Source of the DNA: Ornithodoros turicata
Lineage: Eukaryota > Arthropoda > Arachnida > Ixodida > Argasidae
Reading direction: 5' to 3'
Length of the DNA: 64,000 nt
Assembly (NCBI RefSeq): GCF_037126465.1
Contig: NC_088203.1
Location: 102,238,668-102,302,667 of the forward strand
Positions 44,798-57,212 of the stretch are shown here, piece by piece. Below the pieces are notes generated by a model, which saw only the letters and a program-made list of their open reading frames with translations, did no database searches and was not told where the DNA came from. Position numbers and translations under genes: made by a program. Each line of letters begins with the position of its first letter. Within the stretch, counting starts at the first letter, position 1.

Positions 44798-45934
44798 AGG
44801 CCACAGGAATGATGATTATATTTTGTGATCGTTCTATGATGTATATTTCGGACACAACAGAACGCACCGAAATATGCGCTCAGGTACTCGCTGACACTCA
44901 CCTCACCCGGCTATTACCGCGTATATCAACACCTTAGGGCGCCTTATTATCAAACTTAGGGCGGCACCCCTGGCTTCCCAGAACGAATGTCATTATATTC
45001 GCAAAACTGAGCCTCCATTAGAACAATTAATTCCCTCCAATTTCAATACAAGCTGAGCCCTCTTCCCTCGCCATGTAGAACGTGAACCGAGTCATCGAAC
45101 TACCAAACAGTCTGTTGCGCAAAAATGCTTGTCACTGCATGCACAACAACATGACCAAGAAGGAGGCACAAAACAATCGGTGCTTTCTCTCGCCAGCCAT
45201 TCCACCACCTTTGCGCTGGAGGACGATACCACAGCCAGGCCTAAGACAAAAGAATGCCCCCTCCCCCCTTCAGACAGTGGACCCCCCTCGCATGCATTCT
45301 GAAGTACCACCACCACTACAACTCCGCGAAAGTCACTCTGGCAGAACGAGCATTGGCCTGGCCCCCGAGAAACCTTACTTGGACGGGGAAGGGAAGACAC
45401 TATATCCTCTCCACGGCTTCACTATAAAGCTATACGGCTATATACCATCATTACCGGAACATCCAGAGTGCCCAGTCCGTCCGGCGCGGAAAAATTGCCT
45501 CTATAATAACGCGTTGTTTTAGAAACAGACGACAACTTGCACTGTCGTCTGCTTCGCGATATTCGTGTCGTCTGCGTTTATAATGATGCTTACCCCTAGT
45601 GTTCTACGTGGTACATGCGCGTATAAAGTCTAAATGACTGCACTGACATTGCAGAACGGGGTTGCTCTTACAGTGCGATGGGCCAAGTGGGCGGGTGCAA
45701 TGTAAACGTTAGTGCCCGAATGATTGAGATGATGATGACAATGCGGCTACTTCGCTGTGCGCGCATCGTGCTGCTAGAAGGCGCACTGGTCAAATGCTCC
45801 AGGAACAAGCGAATGGTTAGGTGATAGAAGCATCGTAAATGGTTTTTATACTGGTGTATAATGATGTCTCTGTGAAGGGCCATGAACTGCATTGTAATCG
45901 ATCAAAATGATATACTTAGTGATAGGCTGTCGGC
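44798..45934. other. No gene recognised
   Basis: The frame at 45082-45522 (146 codons) has no recognised domain. Two GTCGTCTGC motifs lie at 45544 and 45567. Confidence 0.5.
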
Positions 45935-46180
45935 ATGACTTTGTGGATACGCCATGCTCTTATCCGTCGCGTTCCAAGGCCACGCCGAAGACTGGCTCTG
46001 CCGTCTGAGGGTTTCCCCGGGTTTCCAGTAGATTTTCTTAACAACCGTAGGCACAGTTATCCCTGAAGTCGACCCAGAATGCAACTAACCGCTCTGACTT
46101 CTTCTCTTTCGTTCTGCCTTCTTTGTAATAACAACACCATTGATAGCAACAGCTGCTTCGCAGTGCGAACACGGCATAAG
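45935..46180 (+). mobile_element. SINE-2, diverged full-length copy
   Basis: The head is degenerate (GCGTTCCAAGGCC at the B box). The body GTTTCCCCGGGTTTCC and TATCCCTGAAGTCGACCCAG and the 3' block AGCTGCTTCGCAGTGCGAACAC are recognisable. Confidence 0.7.
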
Positions 46181-47665
46181 AGGGAGAGAAAGAGAAGAAG
46201 CACTGATAGGCTTTACATCTATATACACCAGTCGACCGAAATTTGACGTTGGCAACATGGCGCTGAACTTTGGGGAAACACACATGGATAGAACACAAAA
46301 CGAATATCGCGAGACAGGGCTCGAACCAGCAATGGTTTTAATACAGCAAGTACGAATATAGTACGCAAACAGACAAGGGAAACTGAACGCAGCTTTGCAC
46401 GTCTTGGCGTTCCCTTTCCCAGTCTCTATTAAAACTTCCGCTGCTACATGTTTGAGCCTCGTCTTGCGATATTCGTTTCGTGTTTTGGGGGTCCATTTGT
46501 CTTTTCCCCGAGCTTGTTGCGAATGTCAAGTATATACACCAGCTCGCTTGTATATTACTTTCCTCTTCGACAGAAATTTGCTTTACGAAATATTTCGCCG
46601 TAGCTCTCCAAGCAACGTACGTGAGGCCATCACTCAGCAGCAAGCAGTGAGAGCCACCACCGTTAGAAGACACACACGTAAAGAAAGCAGAACGTATAAA
46701 GTCTAGCATTCCGCGCCTAATCAACTGGTCCCTCTTGAATCCATAATGAGAGACAGGGTTGCCAAACCAGCAAACCCCCGCGTGGCTATACATTGCGCTG
46801 CTGCTGCAACCGAGGATGAAATATAACAGACCCGGTGGCCTCCCTTGAGTCTGAGATATACGGTTGTGCACGCGTATATGCCTTGGCAGATAGTGAACGT
46901 TCGCGTGGTGTTATTCAAACTGGTTTTAGGCGATATAGCACCGCGACTACTCGAGACAGGTGCATCACCCTCACCCCGTACTTTTTTTGTATTTATTTAT
47001 TTTTTACTGCAGACGTATACGCTGAATTACCGAGAAGACGTTGGAATTTCGGAAACATATACGTTATACGGACCACTAACCACCTCATTTTTTTTATATG
47101 TGCGACTTCTCCACTTGTGTTCAAGGCTTCTGCGTGAGGCGTGCACGTCCTCACAAGTAGCCTCACGAGAAAGCCGCAACTTTGAATATTATGAGATGCC
47201 CGTGTTTTTATGTCCTATAGTAACTATAGGTGTCATCGTTGCTTATGAGCAATAGCTCCCGAACGCCAAGGGTAAAAGTACTGGCCACAACGTGCGTAAA
47301 TCCCTCACCCACGCGCCACTGGCTGCAAGCCACTGTGACGTCTGGTGATGTCACTCTTACATGGGACGACAACTCGTCCATGTACGATTGGTACTCTGAG
47401 CACGGTCATTCGAGGAGTACATGCCGGTGTAGCCCTAGTTTAATAAATAATATCATAGGCACCCCTTCCCAGCGCCGTATTTGGAAGGTAGCGGTGGCGC
47501 TGCTCATCGTCCCGGTTATTGCTTCCTCAACTTCTACAATACTTTGTACTTCAGCTTACCTTAGTATTTTTGTACGAGCGGTGGATATCCCACGCAAGAT
47601 GTTTCATTCTAAAGTTGATTATCATCATCATTCTACGCGTTTTCATAGGAGCTGTTGCTGTCGTC
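46181..47665. other. No gene recognised
   Basis: Frames at 46338-46871 and 46835-47255 show no recognised motif. CACCAGCTCGCTTG (46538) resembles sequence just after the 59294 palindrome. Confidence 0.45.
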
Positions 47666-47673
47666 TGCTACGG

Positions 47674-48205
47674 CAGTGTTTCCCAAAGTGTGGTCCGCGG
47701 ACCCCTGGGGGTCCGCGAGAGTGTCCGTGGGGGTCCGCGACCGTCTCTCACATTTCAGTGAGGATTTTCGTCCCCACAAACACGCGCTCGTACATGCTGC
47801 CCGATTTCCAAACACCCAGGACTTCCAAAATTGCTACAGCATGCTTCACGGCTAGCTTCTAATTTCTGATAGAAAAGTCCTGCAATGCACGTTTGTCCGC
47901 GTCATACACATACAAACAAGAAGTGTGTGGCCTTTGTCTTCATAAATATAAAGGGGGACACGTTGACCGTCAGCCTAATGAAACGTTGGCTGGAGACAGC
48001 GAAGGGAGCACACGCTGCCGCAAACAGTGACGACGAGGGTGCCTCGTGCAGCCGGAGCGCAAAAGAATGTAAGCGGGAAAACTCGCACGTACTTGCCAGA
48101 ATACTTGAAGTTTGTGTGTGTGTGTGTGGGGGGGGGGGGGGGGTCCGTGAATTGGTTCTCATCGCTTCCGGGGGTCCGTCACCGCCAAAAGTTTGGGAAA
48201 CGCTG
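47674..48205. mobile_element. hAT-type element with transposase remnant
   Basis: The ends CAGTGTTTCCCAAA and CAGCGTTTCCCAAA (reverse complement) are flanked by a perfect 8-bp duplication, TGCTACGG (47666-47673 and 48206-48213). GGGGGTCCG units occur near both ends. A G16 run lies at 48128-48143 next to a short (TG)n. The 532-bp unit is non-autonomous but seems to keep the start of a transposase. Confidence 0.92.
47978..48115 (+). pseudogene. Possible N-terminal remnant of a hAT transposase
   Basis: The frame from ATG at 47978 begins MKRWL followed by a Ser/Asp-rich, charged stretch (SDDEGASCSRSAKE). This resembles the start of ZBED/SCAND3-type hAT transposases, which begin M-K/D-R-W/F-L and run into an acidic serine-rich linker. 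It then decays into the TG/G tract. The BED finger, catalytic core and dimerisation region are all missing. The resemblance is short and from memory; the position inside a proven hAT element is the main support. Confidence 0.4.
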
Positions 48206-48213
48206 TGCTACGG

Positions 48214-49029
48214 TATAGTCGTACGTCCGCTTCTGCGCGTTCAAAATTCAAATTTCCATTGTCCAATCATGATGTAGACGGGCCGAGGACTAGCGCCCCT
48301 AGCGGATCGTGCGGACGGGCTCCTCATAGGGGTTGCCGATTATGACATGATCGTTATAATCTAGTAGGTCGTGGTTATAACGCATTTTGACCCGCACAAA
48401 GCAGAAGGAATGACAAAAAGAAGACGAAGCCTAATGGTTGGAACAGGACACACAAACCACAGGGTCCGGAAATCACATCTCATCAGCGTGCATTCCCCCC
48501 CCCCCCCCCGCCCTCCCACAGAACACGTCAAACGTGCATAACATTCGAGAAAGTATCCCAGTCGCATACCTGGCCGACACTAACATTTCACCGCGCACAA
48601 AGAAACGATTTCAATATAGCGGAATCCGTGACATCGCAACGTAACCTTGAAATTTGTCCCGCCCCCCAACGCGAGGGAAAGAAACAGAAACCAAAACTTG
48701 AGTCATGGAAACCCTGCATGGGAATCGACATGGACATTATTCTCTCCTCCCCCTCTTTTGACGGTGGGGTTCGAGAATATTACGCCGAACTCTCACAAAG
48801 GATATGCTTATTCGAAACACGGTAACTCACGATCTTCGCCAGAGATGGCCAAGTAAACGAGAGAAAACAAACAAACAAACAAAAACAAAAAAATCATCCA
48901 TGAGAATCCGATCGCGGCTCTCAAAAGGCTCTGCTCGAAATCGCCTTTGAAGCGGAGGCATATAGCGCACGACTTCTCCATTACCTAGAGGGGGGTGGCA
49001 CGAGGGGGTAGCGCTAAGCGGCAGCTAAT
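48214..49029. other. No gene recognised; C15 run
   Basis: A 15-bp poly-C run lies at 48495-48509, with an AAAC-rich tract near 48868-48890. Confidence 0.5.
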
Positions 49030-49195
49030 ATGGCCACCGGATTCCTGCGCGTTCGTCTGCTACGTTTGCTTCGCAAAGCAAAGACCGTGAAAGCTCGTGC
49101 TTTCCGTGGCTGCATTATGTCCGATTGTTGTAGCGGAAATTTTGAACCCTCTCCTTCATCCTGTGGATCAGTAACGATGGCAGCAGTGCTTCACG
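49030..49195 (+). CDS. Weak candidate first exon
   Basis: I do not recognise the product. ATG in the context GCTAATATGGCC opens a frame (MATGFLRVRLLRLLRKAK) that reaches a consensus-like splice donor, CACG|GTAAGA, at 49195/49196. The frame continues to a stop at 49354. After two stops, the same frame reopens from 49381 to 49631 with lysine-rich sequence, which may be chance. The basic, leucine/arginine-rich start could be a presequence, but no acceptor or second exon was found. Confidence 0.2.
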
Positions 49196-51160
49196 GTAAG
49201 AGCCGAGTAACAGCCGAAAATAAAAATAACAATAAAAACAAAACTGAAAATGTTACGCCGCAGTGCACCAAAATAACCACCGATGCAAAGCAGACGATCA
49301 TTTTGAGTGACAGTGCCAGCACCAGAAAGGTACGTGAAAAGCAAACGATAAGTTAGTATCGAAAGCAGACGAAATTATAATCTTCGGCTGACGAGAAAGC
49401 AAAGAATGAGCAGAAGACCGAAACACCCTTGAACGCTAACGACACTTCGTTTTCGATTCAGGAAGCAGACGACGCCCTTCGAAGTTTCAAGCAGACGACA
49501 AAGCTTGAAGGTATCGTAAATAAACCACAAAAGCAATCCACTTCACTTATTGATTCAGGACTCAAAAATGTTCATCCTTCAAAAAAGAAGAAGAAAAAAG
49601 AAAAACATAGCAAATCGCCAACGAACGACTAACATGCAGAACGAAACGAAGGTGGATCGAGAAAACGCGGCACGGCGAACTTTTGTTAGCAAGCAGACGA
49701 CGCCAAGGCAATCAGCAGGAGAAGAAGGGCGGAGGAGGAAGAATGGAACCGGTCAGTTTCCGCTGCTCATTGGACATGCACAGAATATGTTTCTGACGCA
49801 AACTGCGTGCAAGGCAGCGACCTCTTTTGTATATCTCAACATTTCTTTCGGGTGCACGCATAACAAAAAGAGCTCGGAATAAACAGTTCTTGAATCTGGA
49901 AGTGGCACATAGCAACACATACCACACGCATGAGAAAACGCACGGATAAAGCAAAGCGTGCAGACTGAAAGAAGAGTAGTGTCTATTATTTCAATCACAG
50001 CGCACTTCGGAGGACAAAACATAAAGACAATTCAATTTAAGGTTGCCGCTAACTGATAAGAAAGAAATTGATAAGAAAACAACCATGTTAATTGCTGATC
50101 ATTTTAAAGGCTGTCTATTGGTCCGTTATGCTTTGCACCGCCTATTTTCTCTTTGCCCCCCCCCCCCCCCCTCCTTCAACCACGTGAAAATTTCCAACTC
50201 AGTCTTGTATATATGAGAAGAAAAAAAAAAAGAAGAAAAAGAGCAGCTTGGCCGTCACAGATTATCGCTGCGGGAGCCTCAAACGATACCAGAAGGTTTA
50301 GAAACGTAAAAACGAGACAACCCAAAGAGAGCAGGTCTGCAACCCTTCTCAATCATCACTAATTACCCAGCAATGATGGGCCGAGTACACAACCTCCAAA
50401 TTACGTACAACGAGCTAAACACACAGTATCGACAGCCATTCATTCAACAAGAACAACAACAACAACAAAATAAAAAGAAAAAAAACTCAACACAGGTAAT
50501 CGTCACCGATGTGCAGACACTTTGCAAGAAAAACGACCCACTCTGCATAGCCTAAACAGGTTCTTCCCTGTAATGTAGATAACTATCATTACTCTTCTTG
50601 CATATACGGGATAGCCTGAGAAAGCGACAGACCCGGAGTTCCCCTCGGTGCGAACCTGTACAGAACAGGATTCGACTAGTATTTCAACACCGTTCAAAGA
50701 CGCGGACATCGACGATGTACGTGCAACGCATTCGACACGCAATAAAAAGGCGTCTCCCTGGTCATCCTCCGAATGATTTGTACCAACATTTCCGGTTCTT
50801 ATGGGCTAGGATCGATGGACAGAATGAAAAGATCAGCTCGGTCACGTACGAGTGTCTTTTTTTTTTTTTTTTTTCGCAGCGCACGTAAAAAAGAGCATAG
50901 GTTTGGAGTCAGTGGATATTTCCTGTTTCCTCGTTCATATTACGTTGTTGGGATTCTTAGTGCACTCCAAGAAGAAGAAGAAGAGAAAAGAACGGTTTTG
51001 TCCTGTTTGGGGACTACATGAATTGCCGCAATCACTATAGTCCCTCGGGGGACGTTTGGGACTACTTGCAGTTCTGATGAGGACATTCGGGACTAATTCG
51101 GGACTAAACATTCAATGGGACTAATATGATAGGGGTGATGGTATTCACTGTGTTCAATCA
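49196..51160. other. No gene recognised; motif cluster and homopolymers
   Basis: Contains three exact copies of GCAGACGAC (49465, 49491, 49693) and two one-base variants (49289, 49365). Also a C16 run at 50156-50171, A and T runs, and six GGGACTA units at 51013-51123. Confidence 0.5.
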
Positions 51161-51161
51161 A

Positions 51162-51381
51162 ATACGATCAATCAATTATGGATTGCCATTACAAGCGTCA
51201 CAAAGAAGAGACAACAAAATATGGATCCCATTCCGTTTTCTGAACCATATCAATCAATCGGTCAATCATTCAATTATGAAATGTCATTACAAGCGTCACA
51301 AAGAACAGTATGCTGTTCTTCGTAACGCTTCTGATGGTATTCCAGAATTGATTGATAGATTGGTTGATAATTGATTGATAT
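51162..51381. repeat. Foldback with internal direct repeat
   Basis: ATATCAATCAATCGG (51247) is mirrored by TTGATAATTGATTGATAT (51364-51381). An inner hairpin AAGCGT-CAC-AAAGAACAG / CTGTTCTTCGTAACGCTT lies at 51291-51330. The segment CATTACAAGCGTCACAAAGAA also occurs about 95 bp upstream. Confidence 0.6.
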
Positions 51382-53300
51382 GGACTAGAGAAAGAATACA
51401 AACCGAAGAAATTAAACGCTCAAAAGCTGGTTGTATAGATTATTGTGCGGTGAAAAATATAAAACCTGTTTCTACCGGAACACACTTTCGAAAATGAAAA
51501 CGAAACGAAACGAAATGGGGCCCTGCCTCACGAAAACCAACACTAATGTTCCTCGTGACGACAAAAATCTGCACAGCTATCATCGTCAGATGTCGCCACT
51601 TCAGATTAGTGTCAGTATGTGCTGACTAAGGGAGTGTGCATTGTTACCAAGCAGGAGGACTACCTATGGAGGTAACCGCAGTTATATTAGATTAGTGTCA
51701 GGACTCTCTTAGAAAAAAAAAAAAAAAAAAAAACAGTTTCCCTATGCGGCCGCGAGGCCGCGCTCGAAGACACGGTCCAAGCTCCAAGGTCAAAGAGGAG
51801 CGTGTGTGTGCTTTGTCATCAAATAGGAGATCAACATATGAAAGCAGAAGGGTAGAAGATTCAGCGGAAATATTAAGCGCAGTGCCTCAGGACGTACGAG
51901 AGCCGCCGATATTTGGAACACAGGCAGTTCTTCGTTTGCGAACAGCCTCTGTTGGAAATACCGGCCCCTCTCTGAGGCATTTCTCTTACGGAGACTCCGA
52001 AACAATCCGAAACTATTATAATGGTGAGATAAGTTCGATACATTTTTCCGAAATTAAGAAATATGGTTGGTTTGGCAGTCGTGGACACGTTCGGGGCTCG
52101 AAACGAAACCGAAACTTCTGAAGGTTCCTTCTGCTACCTTCTGTATAGCCTGTGTGACGTCACCGAAAGTCTTGTGTGGGCCACCGGCTGTTTTTCGGGC
52201 ACGCGTTTTGTAACTTCTTCGTGCCACGTGGATGGACAGTCATTCTGCTCCCTCGATTTCGTTCTAAAATATTCGCCAGCGGTAAAATCAAAATTTACAG
52301 TAAGCTGTAGCCGTACACGAGGTATACCGGTGAGGTGAGACTCAGTGTTGCTGGCCGTAGAACAACGCCTAATCACTCGAAGGAAAATATTCATTTTCTA
52401 ATTATCTATATGCCACTTGAGGATGAGAAATTACATTCACCGAAATACGGTGTTAGTGTTCACATAATTAATGAGCCCATCTTCCTTACTTTTTTAGCCT
52501 ACTATTCCATACATCCTTAATTTACTGATTCCCTTTATTTTCCCCAAACTAAAAACTCTGCCCCATTTCTTTTGCATTGTTGACTGATTAGATTGCGTGA
52601 TTCGTATTGCCAACTGTAGAATGGGAATGCTTTTGCATCACGGCCATGGCACGGCACTACGGTTAATTACTACCGGTACACCACGGTGCGCTACGTATGG
52701 CGATACGAGGTTACGAAAGCTAAGAAGCATATATTCTACGGTGTAGCACGCGACTTAAATATGTCTCGTCCTTCTGAGAATATACTCAAACGAAAAGGTG
52801 TGCGCAAAATCTCTAGGCAGTGCCAGGTAATCTCCATTGGCGCGCATAAATCTGTCAGCGAGGCGAGGAACAGGTGCTACCCGTCGTGAGCATGACTTAT
52901 ATATGCCCCTGACATAACTATAATTCCAGAAACATCGCAGACGCTCGCGGTAACTTTTAACTTACATTCTCGGAAACCAGCCCGACTTCGAGACGACTGC
53001 ATTTCATGCAAGCAAAAACAACAAATACTACTATATGAATGGCATTTTGGGAAAAAACAAGTTTACCCTCAAGCTGCTGGCGATATATTGCAGCAATGTC
53101 AACATCAAGGTAACATTCCAGCCATCAAAAAAAGAAAAACTCACACCTTTTGCTGTGACATCAAATGGAGTGCCAATCAATCTTGTGCGAAACCTTACCT
53201 GCAAAACAAAACAAAAAGTTATAATCACATCATTGCTATGATACTGACTCCAAATGAACGCGTTACAACAATAAAGCGAGAGCCGAAAGAACTTCCATTT
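51382..53300. other. No gene recognised
   Basis: An A23 run lies near 51712-51734. Frames at 51744-52338 and 52686-52889 have no recognised motif. Confidence 0.5.
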
Positions 53301-53342
53301 TTATTTTATTTATTTTTATTCGCTGTTAGCGCCGCGAAGCGC
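53301..53342 (-). mobile_element. SINE-2 3' stub
   Basis: GTTAGCGCCGCGAAGC preceded by a TTTATTTATTTTTATT tail in reverse: only the last ~40 bp of the SINE remain, as expected for strong 5' truncation. Confidence 0.65.
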
Positions 53343-53542
53343 ACGTACTTTGTAGCGCACTTTGAAGCGCACGTACTTAAATAATCCACACTCGATGAAA
53401 GCAATGAAAAAGACTACTTTTAGTCATATTGGGAACTATAGGTGGATTGCCCAAGACCACTGGTCCCTTCGCGATTATACCTGCGAGGGCGTTTATGCCC
53501 AAGTTCAGAAACTGTTTGCAGAGCTGGGGAGTATAGATATCA

Positions 53543-53660
53543 GGGGGGGGGGGGGATATGTTTATTAAGAAAAAGAAAGGAAAGGTCAGCCAGACGAAGG
53601 TCGGCTTGCTATTCCAAACAAAAGGGGGGCAAAGGAGGGGGAAGGAAAGGGTCAAGGGAG
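53543..53660 (+). repeat. Dispersed repeat R3
   Basis: G13, then GATATGTTTATTAAGAAAAA, GGAAAGGTCAGCCAGACG and GGTCGGCTTGCTATTCC. It matches 44686-44797 (inverted) and a shorter piece near 37460. Confidence 0.55.
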
Positions 53661-54292
53661 TAATATGGGGAGAAACCGTATAGGACTAGAAGTTGTAATT
53701 ACTTCCCAGTTACTTCACAGCTACCCGATCCCGGAAGGAAGGTAGCCTGAGACATATTGTCGGACACGGATTCCACGGGCCCCAAGAAGCAAAAGTTGCA
53801 TCCACTAAAGGTTTTCCTCGACCGTCAACAAAAACTTAAAAAAAAAAAAAAAAAAAAGCAACGACAAAGCTTTCCATGAGTTAAAATCCCCGCGTTGTGC
53901 TAAAAACCGCTGCTTCGAGCTCCAGTTTATGTACTACCTTTCACCATTCAGTGTGGTGCAAGTGACCAGGTACTTTGCCAACGAGACGATGCCGGAAAAG
54001 ACCGCCCCATTCGATACGTCAGTGGGAAATTAACGCTACGCAAGCAAGCATATTGTGCTTCCGAAAAAGAATGCGCCTGCATTGTGTATGCAATTCAAAA
54101 ATTGGCTCGTTACATATATATGGCACAAGTTTCACCGTCGAGACGGACCAAATTCCCGGTTAAAACCAAATAAGAAGTGCCAGACTTTTACGATGGAGCA
54201 CCATTTTCCAACAGCACGAATTTGAAGCCTGCTTGATATCACCGACGCGCTATAGAAGGACGTACGCAGGCTAACGTGCAATAAGTGCACGT
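53661..54292. other. No gene recognised
   Basis: An A19 run lies near 53839-53857. Nothing else assigned. Confidence 0.5.
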
Positions 54293-54408
54293 TGTGTCGC
54301 TGTTGTATACGCCGAGAACTATAGTTCGTTGTAGCGAAGCTTCGAAATAGAAAACGCAGCTTCGCTACAACGAACTATATAGTTCTCAGTGTATGCAACA
54401 GCGACACA
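54293..54408. mobile_element. Foldback element, ~50-bp arms
   Basis: TGTGTCGCTGTTGTATAC and TAGTTCGTTGTAGCGAAGCT on the left are mirrored on the right with a few mismatches and a TA insertion. The loop is about 16 nt. Confidence 0.75.
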
Positions 54409-54838
54409 ATTGCTCCGAGACGCAACAGTGCATTTCATTTCACAATTTCGCAGCGTGTAGCACCTCCAGCCAAACCTGTGTGGAAATTGTTCGCCTACAA
54501 GCTGCTCTCATTAACGCTTATCGAGAAACGCTTTTTTCCTCAGCTATCAAGGCAAACGTACTTCACATTGGTACAAAATTACCCCGACGCTTAATTAACT
54601 TTTTTTACAGTCTGAGCTCCGTAAGTATACGTATATATATGGTTGAGACCGGCGACGACCAATTAAAAGAACAGGTAATTCGACTTACGTAATAAAACGG
54701 CGACATCTTCCCAATTTGTACAACCTAGTGAATACGACCGTGTCGACTGGAAGTGAAGCGTTTAATTGGACACAGTCCGCGACGTCGTCGACCTCATAAA
54801 AAGAGGAACGGTTACCTCCATGTATATACAGGGTGCTC

Positions 54839-55041
54839 GCTCTAACGTGTCCAGAAATTTTATTTAAAGCGAGTGATAAAAGAGAAACGAGAGCTACTTT
54901 TAAGCTACTTGACTAAAAAACATGTGCTACTAGTGAAGCAGTACCTGTTTCTTACTCAAGTAGCAGAAAAGTATACCACTTGCTTTTATTTTATCGCTCG
55001 ATTTAAATATAATTTCTGGACACGTTAGAGCAAACACCCTG
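54839..55041. mobile_element. Mariner-like MITE
   Basis: The ends CAGGGTGCTCGCTCTAACGT and CAGGGTGTTTGCTCTAACGT (reverse complement) match closely, continuing with GTCCAGAAATT over about 55 bp. Flanked by TA on each side. The CAGGGTG start and TA duplication fit widespread arthropod mariner-derived MITEs. Confidence 0.85.
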
Positions 55042-55043
55042 TA

Positions 55044-56487
55044 TATGCTAGCCATGTGACGTAATGGCGTAAACGTAAAAAAAATATTGTTACGTACCAA
55101 TTGTTAATCGACAAATGAACCACACTGAAGCCCAATCATGTTCCTCAGATGTTTGACACAGTCTCGGGTGGTAACTGAGTAATAACTGGCTGCTCTTTTT
55201 CAGTGCCAGTCAGTACTCTTCTCAGAACTTGAAACTGAAACTATAGTTGCCACTTTTGGTAAAAGTAACTGTAAAATGTAACTAATTACAAGTTACTCGC
55301 GTAGTGGCGCATTTTTGTCATGTGCTTGCGTGCTCAGAACGATCTTTACCACTGTGAATGTCATACGGGCTTTCTTTTATGGGGGATGGGACTGAGAGGA
55401 TGGAAGCCTATAATGATAACTTCGAAAGAACAATTACCGTATTCTTTATTGTTTTATTTTATGTAACAAGAATGTGACGCAAACTGCAGCTGACAAGTGG
55501 ACGAAATAAAGTTTTTTTAAAGTAGCATTTGCCCGGATTACGTTTCTTAAAAAATAACTGCGTGACAACTATAAGTTACATTTAACGCGCTAAGTAGAAC
55601 TGGTAATAACAAACGAACACAATAGCACAAAGAAACGCGGTCTCTCGGGTATTAAAACGTTATTAGAGTTGGGTACCCAAGCGCTATGGGGGAGATAAGG
55701 AGTCGTCAGAACACCGTTGGGGTTCTGGACATAACGCAGTGGCAACATCGTAAACCTTTGGGTCTTCGACGTGTGCATGGGTACCATAATCTAAAACTCT
55801 CTTATTATTACTTCACGCCCTCCACAATGTTTGCGCAACGGGCAGAGAACGTTCGACCTTGAACCAATCCTCCTTAAACATGCAGCAATCAATAAAGCGA
55901 ACAAAAGAGCACTGAAAACTACGGTCATGGCAACCTACGTAACGCAAAGAAAAGAAAATGAAATAAAAATACACACACATACGAATATCTGTAGCGGGCC
56001 GCATGGGAGAGCACGTAACATCTGGCCACCGGCAATTAGAAACGTCCTTTTTTTTTGCTCCGCTGCTCACCAAATGCACATACACCGAACGTCATTTGCT
56101 CCGCGTGGTCCTTTACGAAGCAGAAACGAAAGCTATACATCGGAGAGGACCTCAAGTTTCGTGCCCACGGAGGTAGTTGTGTGTAACGGATGTGTGAGAA
56201 AAGACATGAAAACTGCAGGGGATCCGCGATTCCATGAAAATGTGTCGATTTGCTCCTTCATTTTGGGGATGGTTAGCCTCATTTATTGTTTTTACATAAA
56301 CTCTCGAGTCTCCCTGGGCGATTTTTCACTTGTCACCTTCGTAAAGATTGCGTACGATTGCGTGACACGGTCACTTCCTATACATGCGACCGTTTAGGAG
56401 TGGTTAATCTCATAGCTTCTTTAGCACCAATTGTTTGTCCTCTGTATGAACATTAGGAGCATTTAGCCTATAGTCGAAATATGCCTA
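55044..56487. other. No gene recognised
   Basis: The 188-codon frame at 55831-56397 is open but has no recognised motif and ordinary composition. It could be chance. Confidence 0.45.
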
Positions 56488-56747
56488 CACTCTTAGAAAT
56501 GAACTTCACCGCATAGCACGCTCCAAGCCAACCATAACCTCGAATGATATAGTTATCTGCCCTGATTTTCTGAAAACGGGAGGCGTACGCCTTTTTTGTG
56601 ACAATTATGAACAGCATAAGTGCCACAAAAAAAAAAAAAAAAAGGCGTACGCCTCCTGTTTTCAGCAAATCATGACTGATAACGATATCATTCGAGGTCA
56701 TAGTTGGCTAGACGCGATCTATGCGGTGAAGTTCATTTCTAAGAGTG
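56488..56747. mobile_element. MITE-A copy 7 (core subfamily A)
   Basis: TA on both sides. A poly-A expansion (18 bp) next to the loop makes it the longest copy at 260 bp. Confidence 0.9.
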
Positions 56748-56962
56748 TAGAAAGTAATAATTCACTCCTTATGCGAGCTTTAAGAGTGCTTGGCGCAGTT
56801 ACATCACAACGGTCATCTTTCATGCAAGGTTGTGCCCTAACAACTTGGGTGACTGACCACTACTGAATCTTGCATTTCGAGTAGGAAACCAAAGGAGTAC
56901 TAACACTTCCTCTTATAATTACGTGGAGAATAATGCGTAAAAGAATGATAATTATGGGTCTG

Positions 56963-57210
56963 CACTCTTACAAATGAACTTCACCGCATAGCACGCTCCT
57001 AGCCAACCATCATCTCGAATGATATCGTTATCTGACCTGATTTGTTGAAAATGGGAGGCGTCCGCTTTTTTGTGACAATTATGAACAGCATAAGTGTCAC
57101 AGAAAAGGCGTACGCCTCCCGTTTCCATCAAATCAGGGCAGATAACGATATCATTCGAGATTGTGGTTGGCTATGAGCATGCTATGAGGTGAAGTTCATT
57201 TTTAAGGGTG
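56963..57210. mobile_element. MITE-A copy 8 (core subfamily A)
   Basis: TG on both sides (56961-56962 and 57211-57212). The right end is mutated to AAGGGTG. Confidence 0.9.
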
Positions 57211-57212
57211 TG

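Noticed and set aside
47230..47862. 210-codon frame as a coding exon
   Set aside because: It crosses the target duplication and terminal repeat of the hAT element at 47674, so it cannot be a conserved gene as it stands.
55831..56397. 188-codon plus-strand frame as a gene
   Set aside because: Nothing recognisable and no splice or promoter support. Kept only as an unexplained open frame.
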